DNA of 20,988 nt from Methanomicrobiales archaeon. Lineage in GTDB: Archaea > Halobacteriota > Methanomicrobia > Methanomicrobiales > JACTUA01. How positions within the stretch are numbered: the first letter of the stretch is position 1; the number at the start of each line of letters is the position of its first letter. The position numbers and the translations under genes were made by a program. The stretch spans positions 1-20,988 of the forward strand of contig JAJRCO010000085.1 of assembly GCA_028678905.1 (NCBI GenBank), in the 5' to 3' direction. Positions 6,757-13,567 of the stretch are shown one piece after another. Under the pieces are notes generated by a model, which was given only the letters and a program-made list of their open reading frames with translations, made no database searches and was not told where the DNA came from.

Positions 6757-7651
6757 TTTTCAACCGGTTACTCTGAACGATCGAAACCTGTTCCGGTCCC
6801 ACTACGCGAAGTATCCACAGGTGCACAGCGACAATACGTTCACCAATATGGTCTGCTGGAACCATTATGCGCATTACCGCTATGCGGTCTGCGATGAGAA
6901 TGTGATCCTCTCCAGCACGATCGATGGCAAGACGAAATTTCGCGCCCCCATTGGACCTTTCGATGCTGATCTCCTGGCCAGCGTTCTTGGACTGGCGGCC
7001 GACCATGGTGACGATGCCCCCTTTGTAATTTTCGGAGAATCGGTAAAAGAATTGGTTGTACAGCAATTTCCACGCTTACCCCTCCATCCTGACCGCGATC
7101 TCTTCGAATATGTGTATTCAGCCGGAGATCTGGCTGAACTTCCAGGCAGGAAATACCTGACCATCCGACACCAGCTGAACCGGTTCAGAACCCGCTGCGT
7201 CTACCGACTGGAACGGATCGATCACGAGAATCTGAAGGAAGTGAGAGAATTCCTGGATCAGTGGTGTGAATGGAGGGATTGCGAAGATTCACCCGTTCTA
7301 TCCTCCGAAAGAGATGCAATATTGTTTGCGACGTCCCATTTTCTAGATCTCGACGTCTTCGGACTCGCCATCCGCACCGATGATCAGATCGGTGCGATCT
7401 CCTTCTATGAAGGATTAAGCCAAGATACAGCGCTCATCCATTTTGAGAAAGGACTTCCAGAGTGTGAGGGAATCTACAAGGCGATCAATGCGGAAACCGC
7501 TACTTTGCTCGCTCCCGAGTATACCTTCATCAACCGTGAGAGCGACCTGGGTATCCCCGGTCTGCGAGAGGCGAAGACCCGGTATCATCCCCACCACATG
7601 ATCCCCGTCTATTATGCCAGGAAAGAGGATCTGACGGGTGACTTCCAGTAA
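6740..7651 (+). CDS. DUF2156/MprF C-terminal-like (dupGNAT) protein
   Basis: 303 aa from GTG 6740, preceded at a spacing of 8 nt by GGAGG (6727-6731). An ATG at 6725 is in frame but would use the ribosome site as coding sequence. The protein matches the soluble double-GNAT domain seen as the C-terminal catalytic part of phosphatidylglycerol lysyltransferase (MprF; COG4866/DUF2156). Signs are FRSHYAKYPQVHSDNTFTNMVCW near the N-terminus, KYLTIRHQLNRFR in the middle, then GAISFYEG, IHFEKG, and INRESDLGIPGLREAK-x-RYHP at the C-terminus. There are no membrane helices, so the MprF flippase half is absent. Bacterial relatives transfer an aminoacyl group from tRNA to lipid; whether the free-standing archaeal form does is unknown. 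Its coupling to a GNAT gene suggests a shared acyl/aminoacyl transfer task (inference). Confidence 0.85.
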   Translation: MISLSDFQPVTLNDRNLFRSHYAKYPQVHSDNTFTNMVCWNHYAHYRYAVCDENVILSSTIDGKTKFRAPIGPFDADLLASVLGLAADHGDDAPFVIFGESVKELVVQQFPRLPLHPDRDLFEYVYSAGDLAELPGRKYLTIRHQLNRFRTRCVYRLERIDHENLKEVREFLDQWCEWRDCEDSPVLSSERDAILFATSHFLDLDVFGLAIRTDDQIGAISFYEGLSQDTALIHFEKGLPECEGIYKAINAETATLLAPEYTFINRESDLGIPGLREAKTRYHPHHMIPVYYARKEDLTGDFQ

Positions 7652-7836
7652 CAGCACCATCAGGAACGGGAAGGGGATTTATCGATATACTCTAGAGAAT
7701 GAGTGAACCTGACTTATGATGATAACAGTTGAGGGCGCCAGTAGTATTCATCGGCATCATCGAAAAATTGATCCAGAAATCCAACATCTCCCTTGATTAG
7801 CCTCGGTTATGGAAGCGGAAGTGAAAACCACGAACA
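7652..7836. other. intergenic stretch without gene
   Basis: No credible coding frame or RNA gene is seen between the MprF-like gene and the TATA box of the symporter locus. Reading frames are short and interrupted, and no conspicuous repeat is present. Confidence 0.5.
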
Positions 7837-7844
7837 TTATATAT
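7837..7844 (+). promoter_or_regulatory. TATA box of the symporter locus
   Basis: TTATATAT is a near-consensus archaeal TATA box. Transcription would start about 25 nt later, near 7866, immediately before the closing stem of the folded leader and about 145 nt before the GTG of the small accessory gene. Confidence 0.5.
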
Positions 7845-7869
7845 CCGAATAATGAGATTTTCACTCAGG

Positions 7870-7977
7870 TACCAGGGAATGGAGTTATCAACTCATGCCT
7901 TGGGAAGAACGGCCTTCGTTCACATATGCTTTTTCTTCTTTAGTTGGGGGACCTCATCTCGATTAGGTCCCCTGGTA
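7870..7977 (+). ncRNA. candidate structured 5' leader RNA of the symporter locus
   Basis: Four nested inverted repeats lie between the TATA box and the ribosome site. P1 is TACCAGGG (7870-7877) with CCCTGGTA (7970-7977), perfect over 8 bp and closing the whole element. Inside it are P2, GAGTT/AACTC (7882-7886 with 7890-7894, triloop), P3, GAACG/CGTTC (7907-7911 with 7917-7921), and P4, GGGGACCT/AGGTCCCC (7947-7954 with 7965-7972). P4 and P1 share bases 7970-7972, so full P4 and full P1 compete, as in a switch. No T tract follows, so P4 is not an obvious terminator. A riboswitch or other cis-regulatory RNA is inferred; I do not recognise a known class. Confidence 0.35.
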
Positions 7978-8009
7978 TCGTAAAATCACAAAGTTCTGAA
8001 GGTGGTACG

Positions 8010-8132
8010 GTGCTTGGAATCGAAGATCCACAAATCTGGATTGCGTATCTTCTTGCCATCGGATTCGCTCTGGCATGTCTAGTGTATGGTCTCTTGAACT
8101 GGAATAAGGGGGTCGATGACGATGGCAGTTGA
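8010..8132 (+). CDS. symporter small accessory protein, 40 aa, one membrane helix
   Basis: The 40-residue product starts at GTG 8010, with AAGGTGG (7998-8004) as ribosome site. It has an N-terminal GIEDPQIWIAYLL, one transmembrane helix (about residues 8-28, ending in LVYGLLNWNKG) and an acidic tail. This is the pattern of the very small proteins annotated as symporter accessory proteins beside SSS-family transporters of methanogens (recognised from memory). An upstream in-frame TTG at 7944 lies inside the leader hairpin and is unlikely. The gene overlaps the start of the damaged symporter gene (ATG 8116 or 8122), so the two were translationally coupled. It is itself intact although its partner is broken. 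Confidence 0.72.
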   Translation: MLGIEDPQIWIAYLLAIGFALACLVYGLLNWNKGVDDDGS

Positions 8133-9682
8133 TACATTTGTTCTGACCGTGATTACGATCCTGTATCTTCTGGCTACCATGGTGCTCGGCTACTTCGGGT
8201 ACAAACACACCAAGGAAGCAGAGGATTATATGGTGGCGGGGAGAAAAGCCCACCCCATCATCCTTGCCCTCTCTTAGGGAGCCACCTTTATCAGCACTTC
8301 GGCCATCGTATGGTTTGGTGGTGTGGCGGGACAACTGGGGATGGGTGTGCTCTAGCTCACCGTGCTGAATATCGCGGTAGGAATCCTCATCGCATTCACC
8401 GTTTTCGGAGAAAAGACCCGGAAAATCGGCAGCCGGCTCAAGGGAGTCACCTTCCCCGATCTGATGGGGGAAGTGTTACCGGTCCTCCTTTATGCAGTAC
8501 ACGGCCGGCCTGATCATTGTGGTGGCGATGCCACTCTACACCGCCGCGATCCTGATAGGCGGGGCCCGGTTTATCGAGGAAACGCTTAAGATCGATTACA
8601 ATGTGGCACTCCTTGGATTTGCGATGATCGTGGCAATCTACGTGATCATCGGGGGACTTATCGCGGTGATGTATACAGACGCCTTGCAGGGGGCGATCAT
8701 GCTCGTGGGAATGACCGTTCTCCTCGTATTCACTTATGTGTTCCTGGGGGGGGTGGTGGAAGCCCATACCGCACTGACCGCGATGAGCAATCTGGTGCCG
8801 GAATCCCTCGCCGCAGGAGGTCTCACCGGCTGGACTGCGATGCCGGTCCTCGGATCTCCTATCTGGTTTACCATGGTGACGACCATAATTCTCGGTGTCG
8901 GAATTGGCGTGCTGGCCCAGCCCCAGCTGATTGTCCGTTTCATGACGGTGAAAGATTCGCGGTCCCTGAACCGCGCAGTTCTGGTTGGGGGCCCTTTCAT
9001 CCTCATGATGACCGGGGTTGCCTTTACCGTTGGAGCGCTGACTAACGTGTACTTTTACCAGCACAGCCAGCAGATTGCCTTAACGGTTGCGGGAGGAACG
9101 TCGATAAGATCATTTCCCTGTATATCAACGCGGCCATGCCGGACTGGTTTGTGGCACTGTTCATGCTCATGCTCCTTGCGGCGGCGATGTCCACACTCTC
9201 GTCCCTTTTTCACACGATGGGCACCGCACTTGGATATGATATCTGGCGGCATACCCGGGAACACCGCCCCTCCCTGGGGGCAAGCCAAAAAGGGGTGATG
9301 CTGATGATCGTTGTCAGTGTTATTCTTGCCTTTGTGATGCCTGGGAGTATCATCGCATGGGCAACTGCTATGTTCATATGGCTTACTGCCTCGCGTTTCT
9401 CCCCGCATTCACACATGCTCTATACAGCAAGAATCCGGATGCCACTGCTGCCAAGTGGAGTCTGGTGTGTGGCGTCGTAGTGTGGTTCATCGGGGAGCGT
9501 TCATCAATAAGACGATCGCAAAAGATCTGCTCATCTCCGGTGTTCTGTTCGGGAATATGAACTTCCTTCCTGCCCCTTGGCCCAGTGTGGATCCGCTCGT
9601 CCTTGCCCTGCCCGCATCGATCCTCGCGATGGGTCTGGTGCTGTTACTGAAAAACCGGGACGCAAAAACCGTGTCCATGTAA
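8116..9682 (+). pseudogene. sodium:solute symporter (SSS family), degraded
   Basis: Six-lesion remnant of a ~520-residue Na+-coupled solute transporter. The frame from ATG 8116 reads through a first membrane helix and AEDYMVAGRKAHP, then meets TAG at 8275 (where relatives have Tyr, LS-Y-GATFISTSAIV) and TAG at 8344 (where relatives have Trp). A +1 shift in the G run 8466-8470 leads into the longest intact piece (MQYTAGLIIVVAMPLYTAAIL...GLIAVMYTDALQGAIML). A -1 shift near 9095 leads into AMPDWFVALFMLMLLAAAMSTLSS, a -1 near 9393 into FLPAFTHALYSKNPDA, and another near 9490-9500 into FINKTIAKDLL and the end VDPLVLALPAS. Residue conservation between lesions is still high, so decay looks recent. 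The substrate (acetate, pantothenate, proline or other) cannot be told. Confidence 0.9.
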
Positions 9683-9704
9683 CCTGCAAAACCTTTTTTG
9701 GACA

Positions 9705-10043
9705 ATGAATACGACCACTGGTATGGATCTGCTGTACAGGAAATGTGCCACCATCGAACCGGGAACCCCTCCGCTCACCCGGAGGGAGATAGGGGTGTTG
9801 CTGAAAGAAGTACCCGAGTGGAGACTGGAAAATGGCCATCTGTACAGGCGATTTTCGTGCAGAGACTATTGGGAGTGCGTACAGTGTACCAACGATGTGG
9901 TGACTATCGCCTTCGGAGAGGGCCATTTTCCTGATATCTGCATTACCCAGGGGCGATATGTGGATGTGCTGCTTTATACCTATGGAATGGGCGGTCTGTC
10001 GTGGAATGACTTTATCCTAGCGGCTAAAATTACGACAAACTGA
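9705..10043 (+). CDS. pterin-4a-carbinolamine dehydratase-like protein
   Basis: 112 aa; ATG 9723 (MDLLYRKC) is an equally good start, since the family typically opens MDL..KKC. The fold is that of PCD/DCoH: PPLTRREIGVLLKEVPEW-x-LENG-x-LYRRF, then the signature region EGHFPDI and VDVLLYTYGMGGLSWNDFILA. PCD dehydrates 4a-hydroxytetrahydrobiopterin in aromatic amino acid hydroxylation, a pathway methanogens are not known to have, so the cellular role is open. The usual catalytic HHP is H74-F75-P76 here, and the third histidine (TTHDVGGL in active enzymes) is Y93, so dehydratase activity is doubtful. It follows the symporter pseudogene by 22 nt and converges on the thioredoxin gene. No Shine-Dalgarno site is evident. 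Confidence 0.85.
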   Translation: MNTTTGMDLLYRKCATIEPGTPPLTRREIGVLLKEVPEWRLENGHLYRRFSCRDYWECVQCTNDVVTIAFGEGHFPDICITQGRYVDVLLYTYGMGGLSWNDFILAAKITTN

Positions 10044-10060
10044 TCCATCACCCAGGGCAG

Positions 10061-10465
10061 TCAGCCTGGTGAGCCGAACGTGCGGGCAACCTGATTTCTC
10101 AGAGCCTCTTCTGGATAGGCGCCTATCACCCGATTCACCAGCTTCCCATGGGAAAAAAAGAGAAGGGTGGGTATCGCAGAGATCTGGTAGTTCGTCGCGA
10201 TGCGCGGGTTGTAATCAGTATTGCATTTTCCAAACACCACTTTTCCCCCAAATTCCTGGGCTAGTTTCTCGACGGCTGGCCCCACCATGCGACAAGGACC
10301 GCACCATTCAGCCCAGAAATCTATCACCACCGCAGAATTCCTGGTGATGAACTCCTCGAAATTACTCTCTTCTACCAACAGGACCGCGATTTTTTTCTTT
10401 GTGCTCATTGTTTCCTGCAGCTCCTTTAATTTCCTCTCCCGGATCTGCCGAAGTTCATCATCCAT
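10061..10465 (-). CDS. thioredoxin
   Basis: 134 aa from ATG 10465. Cytosolic dithiol-disulfide oxidoreductase with the active site W-C55-G-P-C58 in the setting VVIDFWAEWCGPCRMVGP and the cis-proline strand SAIPTLLFF. The core (about residues 22-130) is a full thioredoxin fold. A charged N-terminal helix (MDDELRQIRERKLKELQE) precedes it, similar to the opening of archaeal PDCD5-like proteins and seen on some methanogen thioredoxins. The frame continues upstream to a GTG at 10552 through FFQLEENRWVTSTVDLINRKF, which looks like protein but probably belongs to a separate damaged reading frame. Convergent with the PCD-like gene, 17 nt apart. Confidence 0.93.
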   Translation of the reverse strand: MDDELRQIRERKLKELQETMSTKKKIAVLLVEESNFEEFITRNSAVVIDFWAEWCGPCRMVGPAVEKLAQEFGGKVVFGKCNTDYNPRIATNYQISAIPTLLFFSHGKLVNRVIGAYPEEALRNQVARTFGSPG

Positions 10466-10728
10466 GACACAATCAATGAACTTCCGGTTGATAAGATCTA
10501 CCGTACTTGTCACCCACCGATTTTCCTCCAGCTGGAAAAAGGTTATTTCCACCTCCAGCCGATCAAACCCCTGTCCTGGAGTTCTCGCTGTGCCAGCTGC
10601 TGGAGCTGTTCCTGATGCCTTTTGTCGACATTCGATGTTACATCGAGATAGAGCAAGATCAGTGGATCATCCTGTTCGGGATCGAAATTGAGCCTCTGGG
10701 GAACAGCTTTTAAATGCGAAAGATACAA
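10466..10728 (-). pseudogene. possible frameshifted small ORF fused to or preceding thioredoxin
   Basis: Two overlapping frames together look like one protein. The first (10728-10543, 61 codons from a TTG) contains LNFDPEQDDPLILLYLDVTSNVD and a Q/R-rich helix. The second (10552 on, in frame with thioredoxin) continues FDRLEVEITFFQLEENRWVTSTVDLINRKF. Adding one G to the C4/G4 run at 10568-10571 would join them without a break and lead directly into MDDEL of thioredoxin. Either a recent frameshift or a base-calling error in a homopolymer would explain this; a chance arrangement is also possible. I do not recognise the domain. Confidence 0.35.
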
Positions 10729-10901
10729 AAAATGGCCTCATAGGATATCTTCCTCTGATATCCCGAGCACTTATCTTCCTGATCCTGGAAAAGGTAATCA
10801 GGTAAGCTACTGTGGCTTATCCGCAGAATAATCTGTTCGGTCGTATGGGGATGCATCGGTTGTCGTTTTAAAGCAAATGAATTGGCGCGATTTCACGATA
10901 G

Positions 10902-10909
10902 CTATATTA
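10902..10909 (+). promoter_or_regulatory. promoter of initiator tRNA-Met
   Basis: CTATATTA lies about 25 nt before a TGC at 10931, which resembles the TGC-type start element of stable RNA promoters in methanogens. The start would be about 9 nt before the mature tRNA. Confidence 0.5.
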
Positions 10910-10939
10910 TCAACAACCGAGAAAGTATAGTGCCTGCAT

Positions 10940-11014
10940 AGCGAGGTGGGGTAGTCAGGATATCCCGACGGGCTCATAACCCGTAGATCGATGGTTCAAA
11001 TCCATCCCTCGCTA
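10940..11014 (+). tRNA. initiator tRNA-Met (anticodon CAT)
   Basis: All cloverleaf arms can be drawn. The acceptor is AGCGAGG (10940-10946) with CCTCGCT (11007-11013) and discriminator A 11014. The anticodon stem is ACGGG/CCCGT with loop CTCATAA, anticodon 10975-10977. The T arm is GATGG-TTCAAAT-CCATC (10990-11006). Three consecutive G:C pairs beside the anticodon loop and the A1-U72 pair identify the archaeal initiator, not the elongator. CCA is not encoded and there is no intron. The gene ends only five bases from the convergent purF stop; the T-rich tract at about 11043-11055, inside the end of purF, may terminate its transcript. Confidence 0.95.
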
Positions 11015-11019
11015 CTCCC

Positions 11020-12468
11020 TTATTGTGCCAAAGATTGATTGCCTTTTCCTTTTCCGAAGTTTTCGAGTTCTGTCTGATAGGTTCCCCCCACGATGTCAAT
11101 CAGGCGGGGAACGCAGGCCTCTCCCCCGATGGTCAGGGGATAACGTCCGGTAAGGCAGCCCATGCACAGGTCCTGTTGGTCCAGCCCGATGGCTTCGACC
11201 AGGGCGGAAAGAGAGACATGATGCAACGAGGTGGCGGCGATATGTTTCCTGACCTCTTCCACCGCTTTGTTGCTGCCAATCAGTTCTTCTCGGGTGGGCA
11301 TGTCCACTCCCAGATAACAGGGGGCAATGATCTGGGGAGAGCCGATACGAACATGAATCTCCGCAGCTCCTCCCTCGCGCATTAGATCCACGATATGTCC
11401 CATGGTAGTGCCGCGGACGATGCTGTCATCGACCAGGACCACTGATCGGTCACGGATATGGTCGTGAATCGGATTCAGCTTGATCCGTACCGCACGTTCT
11501 CTTTCTTCCTGGGTGGTTTTGATAAACGTTCTTCCCATGTACCGGTTCTTCATCAGTCCTTCCAGGAATGGAATGCAAGAACGATGCGCATAGCCGATGG
11601 CAAGGGAGATCCCGGAATCGGGCACCGGTGACACCATATCTGCCTGTACCGGCGCTTCATCGTAGAGAGCTCCGCCGATACGTCGTCTGACGTCATATAC
11701 TAGCTTCCCTTCGAGTATCGCATCCGCCCGGGCGAAATATATGTATTCAAATATGCAATGAGCCCGATGGTTTGCGACGGCGATCTGCATGCTGAACAGG
11801 CCCCGATTATCCAGGCGGATAAGCTCCCCTGGGCGGACATCCCGCAGGAGTTCCCCATTGAGGGCATCAATAGCCACGCTCTCTGATGCAACAATGTACC
11901 CTCTCGGGAGCTTTCCGATGCACAGGGGCTTGATCCCGGCTGGGTCCCGGAATGCATATAGAGTGCCATCGAGGAGCATCACCACCGAATAGGAACCACG
12001 GAGAGTCCGCATGCAGTGCACCACCGCATCTTCAAGATTCTCTGCCCTCCGGTATTCTTCGATGAGGATACTGGCGATGAGCTCTGTATCGGTGGTGGTA
12101 GAGAAGATATCCCCCCGCCGCTCAAATTCCTGACGGAGTTCTTCGGCATTTACCAGATTTCCGTTGTGGGCAAGGGCAAAATAATGGTCACGATACTGGA
12201 AGTTAAAAGGTTGCACATTTTCCGGCAGGTTTGCTCCGGTCGTGGGATAGCGGACGTGTCCGACTCCTACCCGTCCCTCCAGAGATTCTAAGATGTCCTG
12301 GTTGAAAACTTCGGCGACAAGTCCTTCCCTTTTGAATTTAAATACCCGGTTTCCGTCAGAAGTGGTGATCCCTGCACTTTCCTGCCCCCGGTGCTGAAGG
12401 GCGTACAGGGCATAATATAAGGAAAAAGAGACACCGCCAGCATCTGTGATGCCAACGATTCCACACAT
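11020..12468 (-). CDS. purF: amidophosphoribosyltransferase
   Basis: 482 aa. Catalyses the first committed step of purine synthesis, PRPP + glutamine to 5-phosphoribosylamine. The N-terminal Ntn-type glutaminase begins M-C2-GIVGI, so the nucleophile Cys2 is exposed by removing Met alone, with no propeptide. HNGNLVN and the TTDTE segment complete that site. The C-terminal phosphoribosyltransferase has the PRPP loop VVLVDDSIVRGTT (D347, D348). Four cysteines, C238, C384 and C435-x2-C438, match the ligands of the oxygen-sensitive [4Fe-4S] cluster of the Bacillus-type enzyme. It follows rpl37e by 9 nt in an lsm-rpl37e-purF run on the same strand, an order often found in Euryarchaeota, and converges on the tRNA. 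Confidence 0.97.
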   Translation of the reverse strand: MCGIVGITDAGGVSFSLYYALYALQHRGQESAGITTSDGNRVFKFKREGLVAEVFNQDILESLEGRVGVGHVRYPTTGANLPENVQPFNFQYRDHYFALAHNGNLVNAEELRQEFERRGDIFSTTTDTELIASILIEEYRRAENLEDAVVHCMRTLRGSYSVVMLLDGTLYAFRDPAGIKPLCIGKLPRGYIVASESVAIDALNGELLRDVRPGELIRLDNRGLFSMQIAVANHRAHCIFEYIYFARADAILEGKLVYDVRRRIGGALYDEAPVQADMVSPVPDSGISLAIGYAHRSCIPFLEGLMKNRYMGRTFIKTTQEERERAVRIKLNPIHDHIRDRSVVLVDDSIVRGTTMGHIVDLMREGGAAEIHVRIGSPQIIAPCYLGVDMPTREELIGSNKAVEEVRKHIAATSLHHVSLSALVEAIGLDQQDLCMGCLTGRYPLTIGGEACVPRLIDIVGGTYQTELENFGKGKGNQSLAQ

Positions 12469-12477
12469 GAAAAGATC

Positions 12478-12660
12478 CTAATGAGTGGGATTTTTAGGCT
12501 TTTTATTCCACCAGCGATAGCTGTTTAATCGTGCGCTCCTTCCGAAACCGCAGGCCGAACATACCTTGTGACGGACATGGTAGGAGATACTTCCGCATCT
12601 TCTGCATGCCACGTGCATGGTCTTGGTCCGCTTCCCCATGGATGGTGTGCCTTTCGTCAT
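12478..12660 (-). CDS. rpl37e: 50S ribosomal protein L37e
   Basis: 60 aa, the normal size. A basic zinc-ribbon protein of the large subunit that binds 23S rRNA. The zinc ligands are C19-x2-C22 and C34-x2-C37 (CRRCGSISYHVRHKVCSACGFG), and the start MTKGTPSMGKR and the ending SYRWWNKKPK are typical of the family. GAGGAATG lies before the ATG, in the 13-nt gap after lsm. It is co-transcribed with lsm and purF. Confidence 0.97.
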   Translation of the reverse strand: MTKGTPSMGKRTKTMHVACRRCGSISYHVRHKVCSACGFGRSARLNSYRWWNKKPKNPTH

Positions 12661-12673
12661 CGCTTCATTCCTC

Positions 12674-12901
12674 CTAGCCCAGAGTGGGCGATATGTAAAT
12701 TACGTTGTCTCCGCGCACAATCAGGGTTCCAACTTTGGTGACCTGACCGTTCACTTCCTCCTCTACCTTGTCCAGGACTAAATTCATGTGGATGTCATAT
12801 CCCTGCAGAATACCCCGGAGTTCCCTCCCTCCCTTTAACGATACGATCACGGGCTGGCGGTTTAAAACCTGGTCTAAAATATCCATCGGTCTCTTGGTCA
12901 T
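12674..12901 (-). CDS. archaeal Sm-like RNA-binding protein (Lsm)
   Basis: 75 aa from ATG 12901 (MTKRPMDILDQ), the usual length; an ATG at 12949 would add 16 residues and would lie before the transcription start predicted from the TATA-like box. Forms a ring (probably heptameric) that binds U-rich RNA. The Sm1 motif is VIVSLKGGRELRGILQGYDIHMNLVL, with the RNA-binding YDIHMNL, and the Sm2 motif is LIVRGDNVIYI. It is followed by rpl37e, a gene pairing conserved across archaea. No strong Shine-Dalgarno sequence precedes the chosen start. Confidence 0.94.
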   Translation of the reverse strand: MTKRPMDILDQVLNRQPVIVSLKGGRELRGILQGYDIHMNLVLDKVEEEVNGQVTKVGTLIVRGDNVIYISPTLG

Positions 12902-12946
12902 AAAAATCCCGATATGCTGGTCTGGAGTAAGTACTTGAGTGAGGTT

Positions 12947-12958
12947 CATACTTAAAGA
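12947..12958 (-). promoter_or_regulatory. TATA-like box for lsm-rpl37e-purF
   Basis: On the minus strand TCTTTAAGTATG is the only A/T-rich box before lsm. It predicts a start near 12927, which leaves a leader of about 26 nt to ATG 12901. The opposite promoter, TTTTATTG at 12984-12991, serves the PUA gene. Confidence 0.35.
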
Positions 12959-13017
12959 TACCGTGTTTCTCCTCCCCCAAACGTTTTATTGCTTGCCGAG
13001 AGGAGAATATATCGGAA

Positions 13018-13515
13018 ATGGCAGACATCGTCATCAGAAAGCGACATTCTATCAGGAAGGATGAGGTTGCGGAGGTCATGGAGAAGTTGAGATCCCAGAT
13101 CGGAGAGGGGGCAGAACTGTTCCGGACGGACCGCATGGAGAAAGTAGAGACCGATTCTCCCTTCACCCTGTACCTGGTGAATCGCCAGCCACTGCTCATG
13201 CGATACCAAACCTGGGTCTTCCCCACACTGAAAGGTGCACTGGAACGCCCCTTCCCCCAGAGGAGGGTGACGATCGATCAGGGAGCCATACCCTTCCTGG
13301 TCAACGGGGCTGATGTCATGCGGCCGGGCATCAGATCGGTTACTGATGATATAAAATCCGATACTCCCGTGCTTATTGCAGAAGAGCTGCACGGAAAACC
13401 GATCGCGGTGGCGGTTTCCCTGTATGATGCAGAGCAGATTCGTCTGGAAACCAAAGGAAAGATGTGTAAAACGATTCATTTTGTAGGAGACCTGCTCTGG
13501 CGGCTGGAAGTGTAA
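13018..13515 (+). CDS. MCT-1-like PUA-domain RNA-binding protein
   Basis: 165 aa. The N-terminal half (about 1-80) corresponds to the pre-PUA domain of archaeal/eukaryotic MCT-1-type proteins (RKDEVAEVMEKL, later PTLKGALERPFPQRRV). The C-terminal half is a PUA domain: VTIDQGAIPFLVNGADVMRPGI, then PVLIAEELHGKPIAVAV, ending HFVGDLLW, close to the human MCTS1 pattern VDKGAIKFVLSGANIMCPG and HYLNDGLW. In eukaryotes the relative acts with DENR in translation reinitiation and ribosome recycling; in archaea the role is not settled, but ribosome or tRNA binding is likely. It is transcribed divergently from lsm, so it sits beside other translation genes. AGGAGA (13001-13006) is a somewhat distant ribosome site. 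Confidence 0.88.
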   Translation: MADIVIRKRHSIRKDEVAEVMEKLRSQIGEGAELFRTDRMEKVETDSPFTLYLVNRQPLLMRYQTWVFPTLKGALERPFPQRRVTIDQGAIPFLVNGADVMRPGIRSVTDDIKSDTPVLIAEELHGKPIAVAVSLYDAEQIRLETKGKMCKTIHFVGDLLWRLEV

Positions 13516-13538
13516 TTTTCAGAGAAGAAAGATATTAT

Positions 13539-13546
13539 AATATATC
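13539..13546 (+). promoter_or_regulatory. TATA box of sepF-zpr1
   Basis: A long A/T block (13533-13546) ending in AATATATC is centred about 25 nt before ATG 13568. No Shine-Dalgarno sequence precedes the ATG (CTCAGTT), so the transcript is probably leaderless. Confidence 0.5.
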
Positions 13547-13567
13547 TATCCCATTCTAATCTCAGTT

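Noticed and set aside
7947..7972. GGGGACCT/AGGTCCCC hairpin as an intrinsic terminator
   Set aside because: No T tract follows it, and it lies inside the leader between promoter and ribosome site; it is described as part of the leader structure instead.
8275..8346. Two in-frame TAG codons in the symporter as possible pyrrolysine sites
   Set aside because: They replace Tyr and Trp positions conserved in relatives, and the same gene carries four frameshifts; no other gene in the window has an internal TAG.
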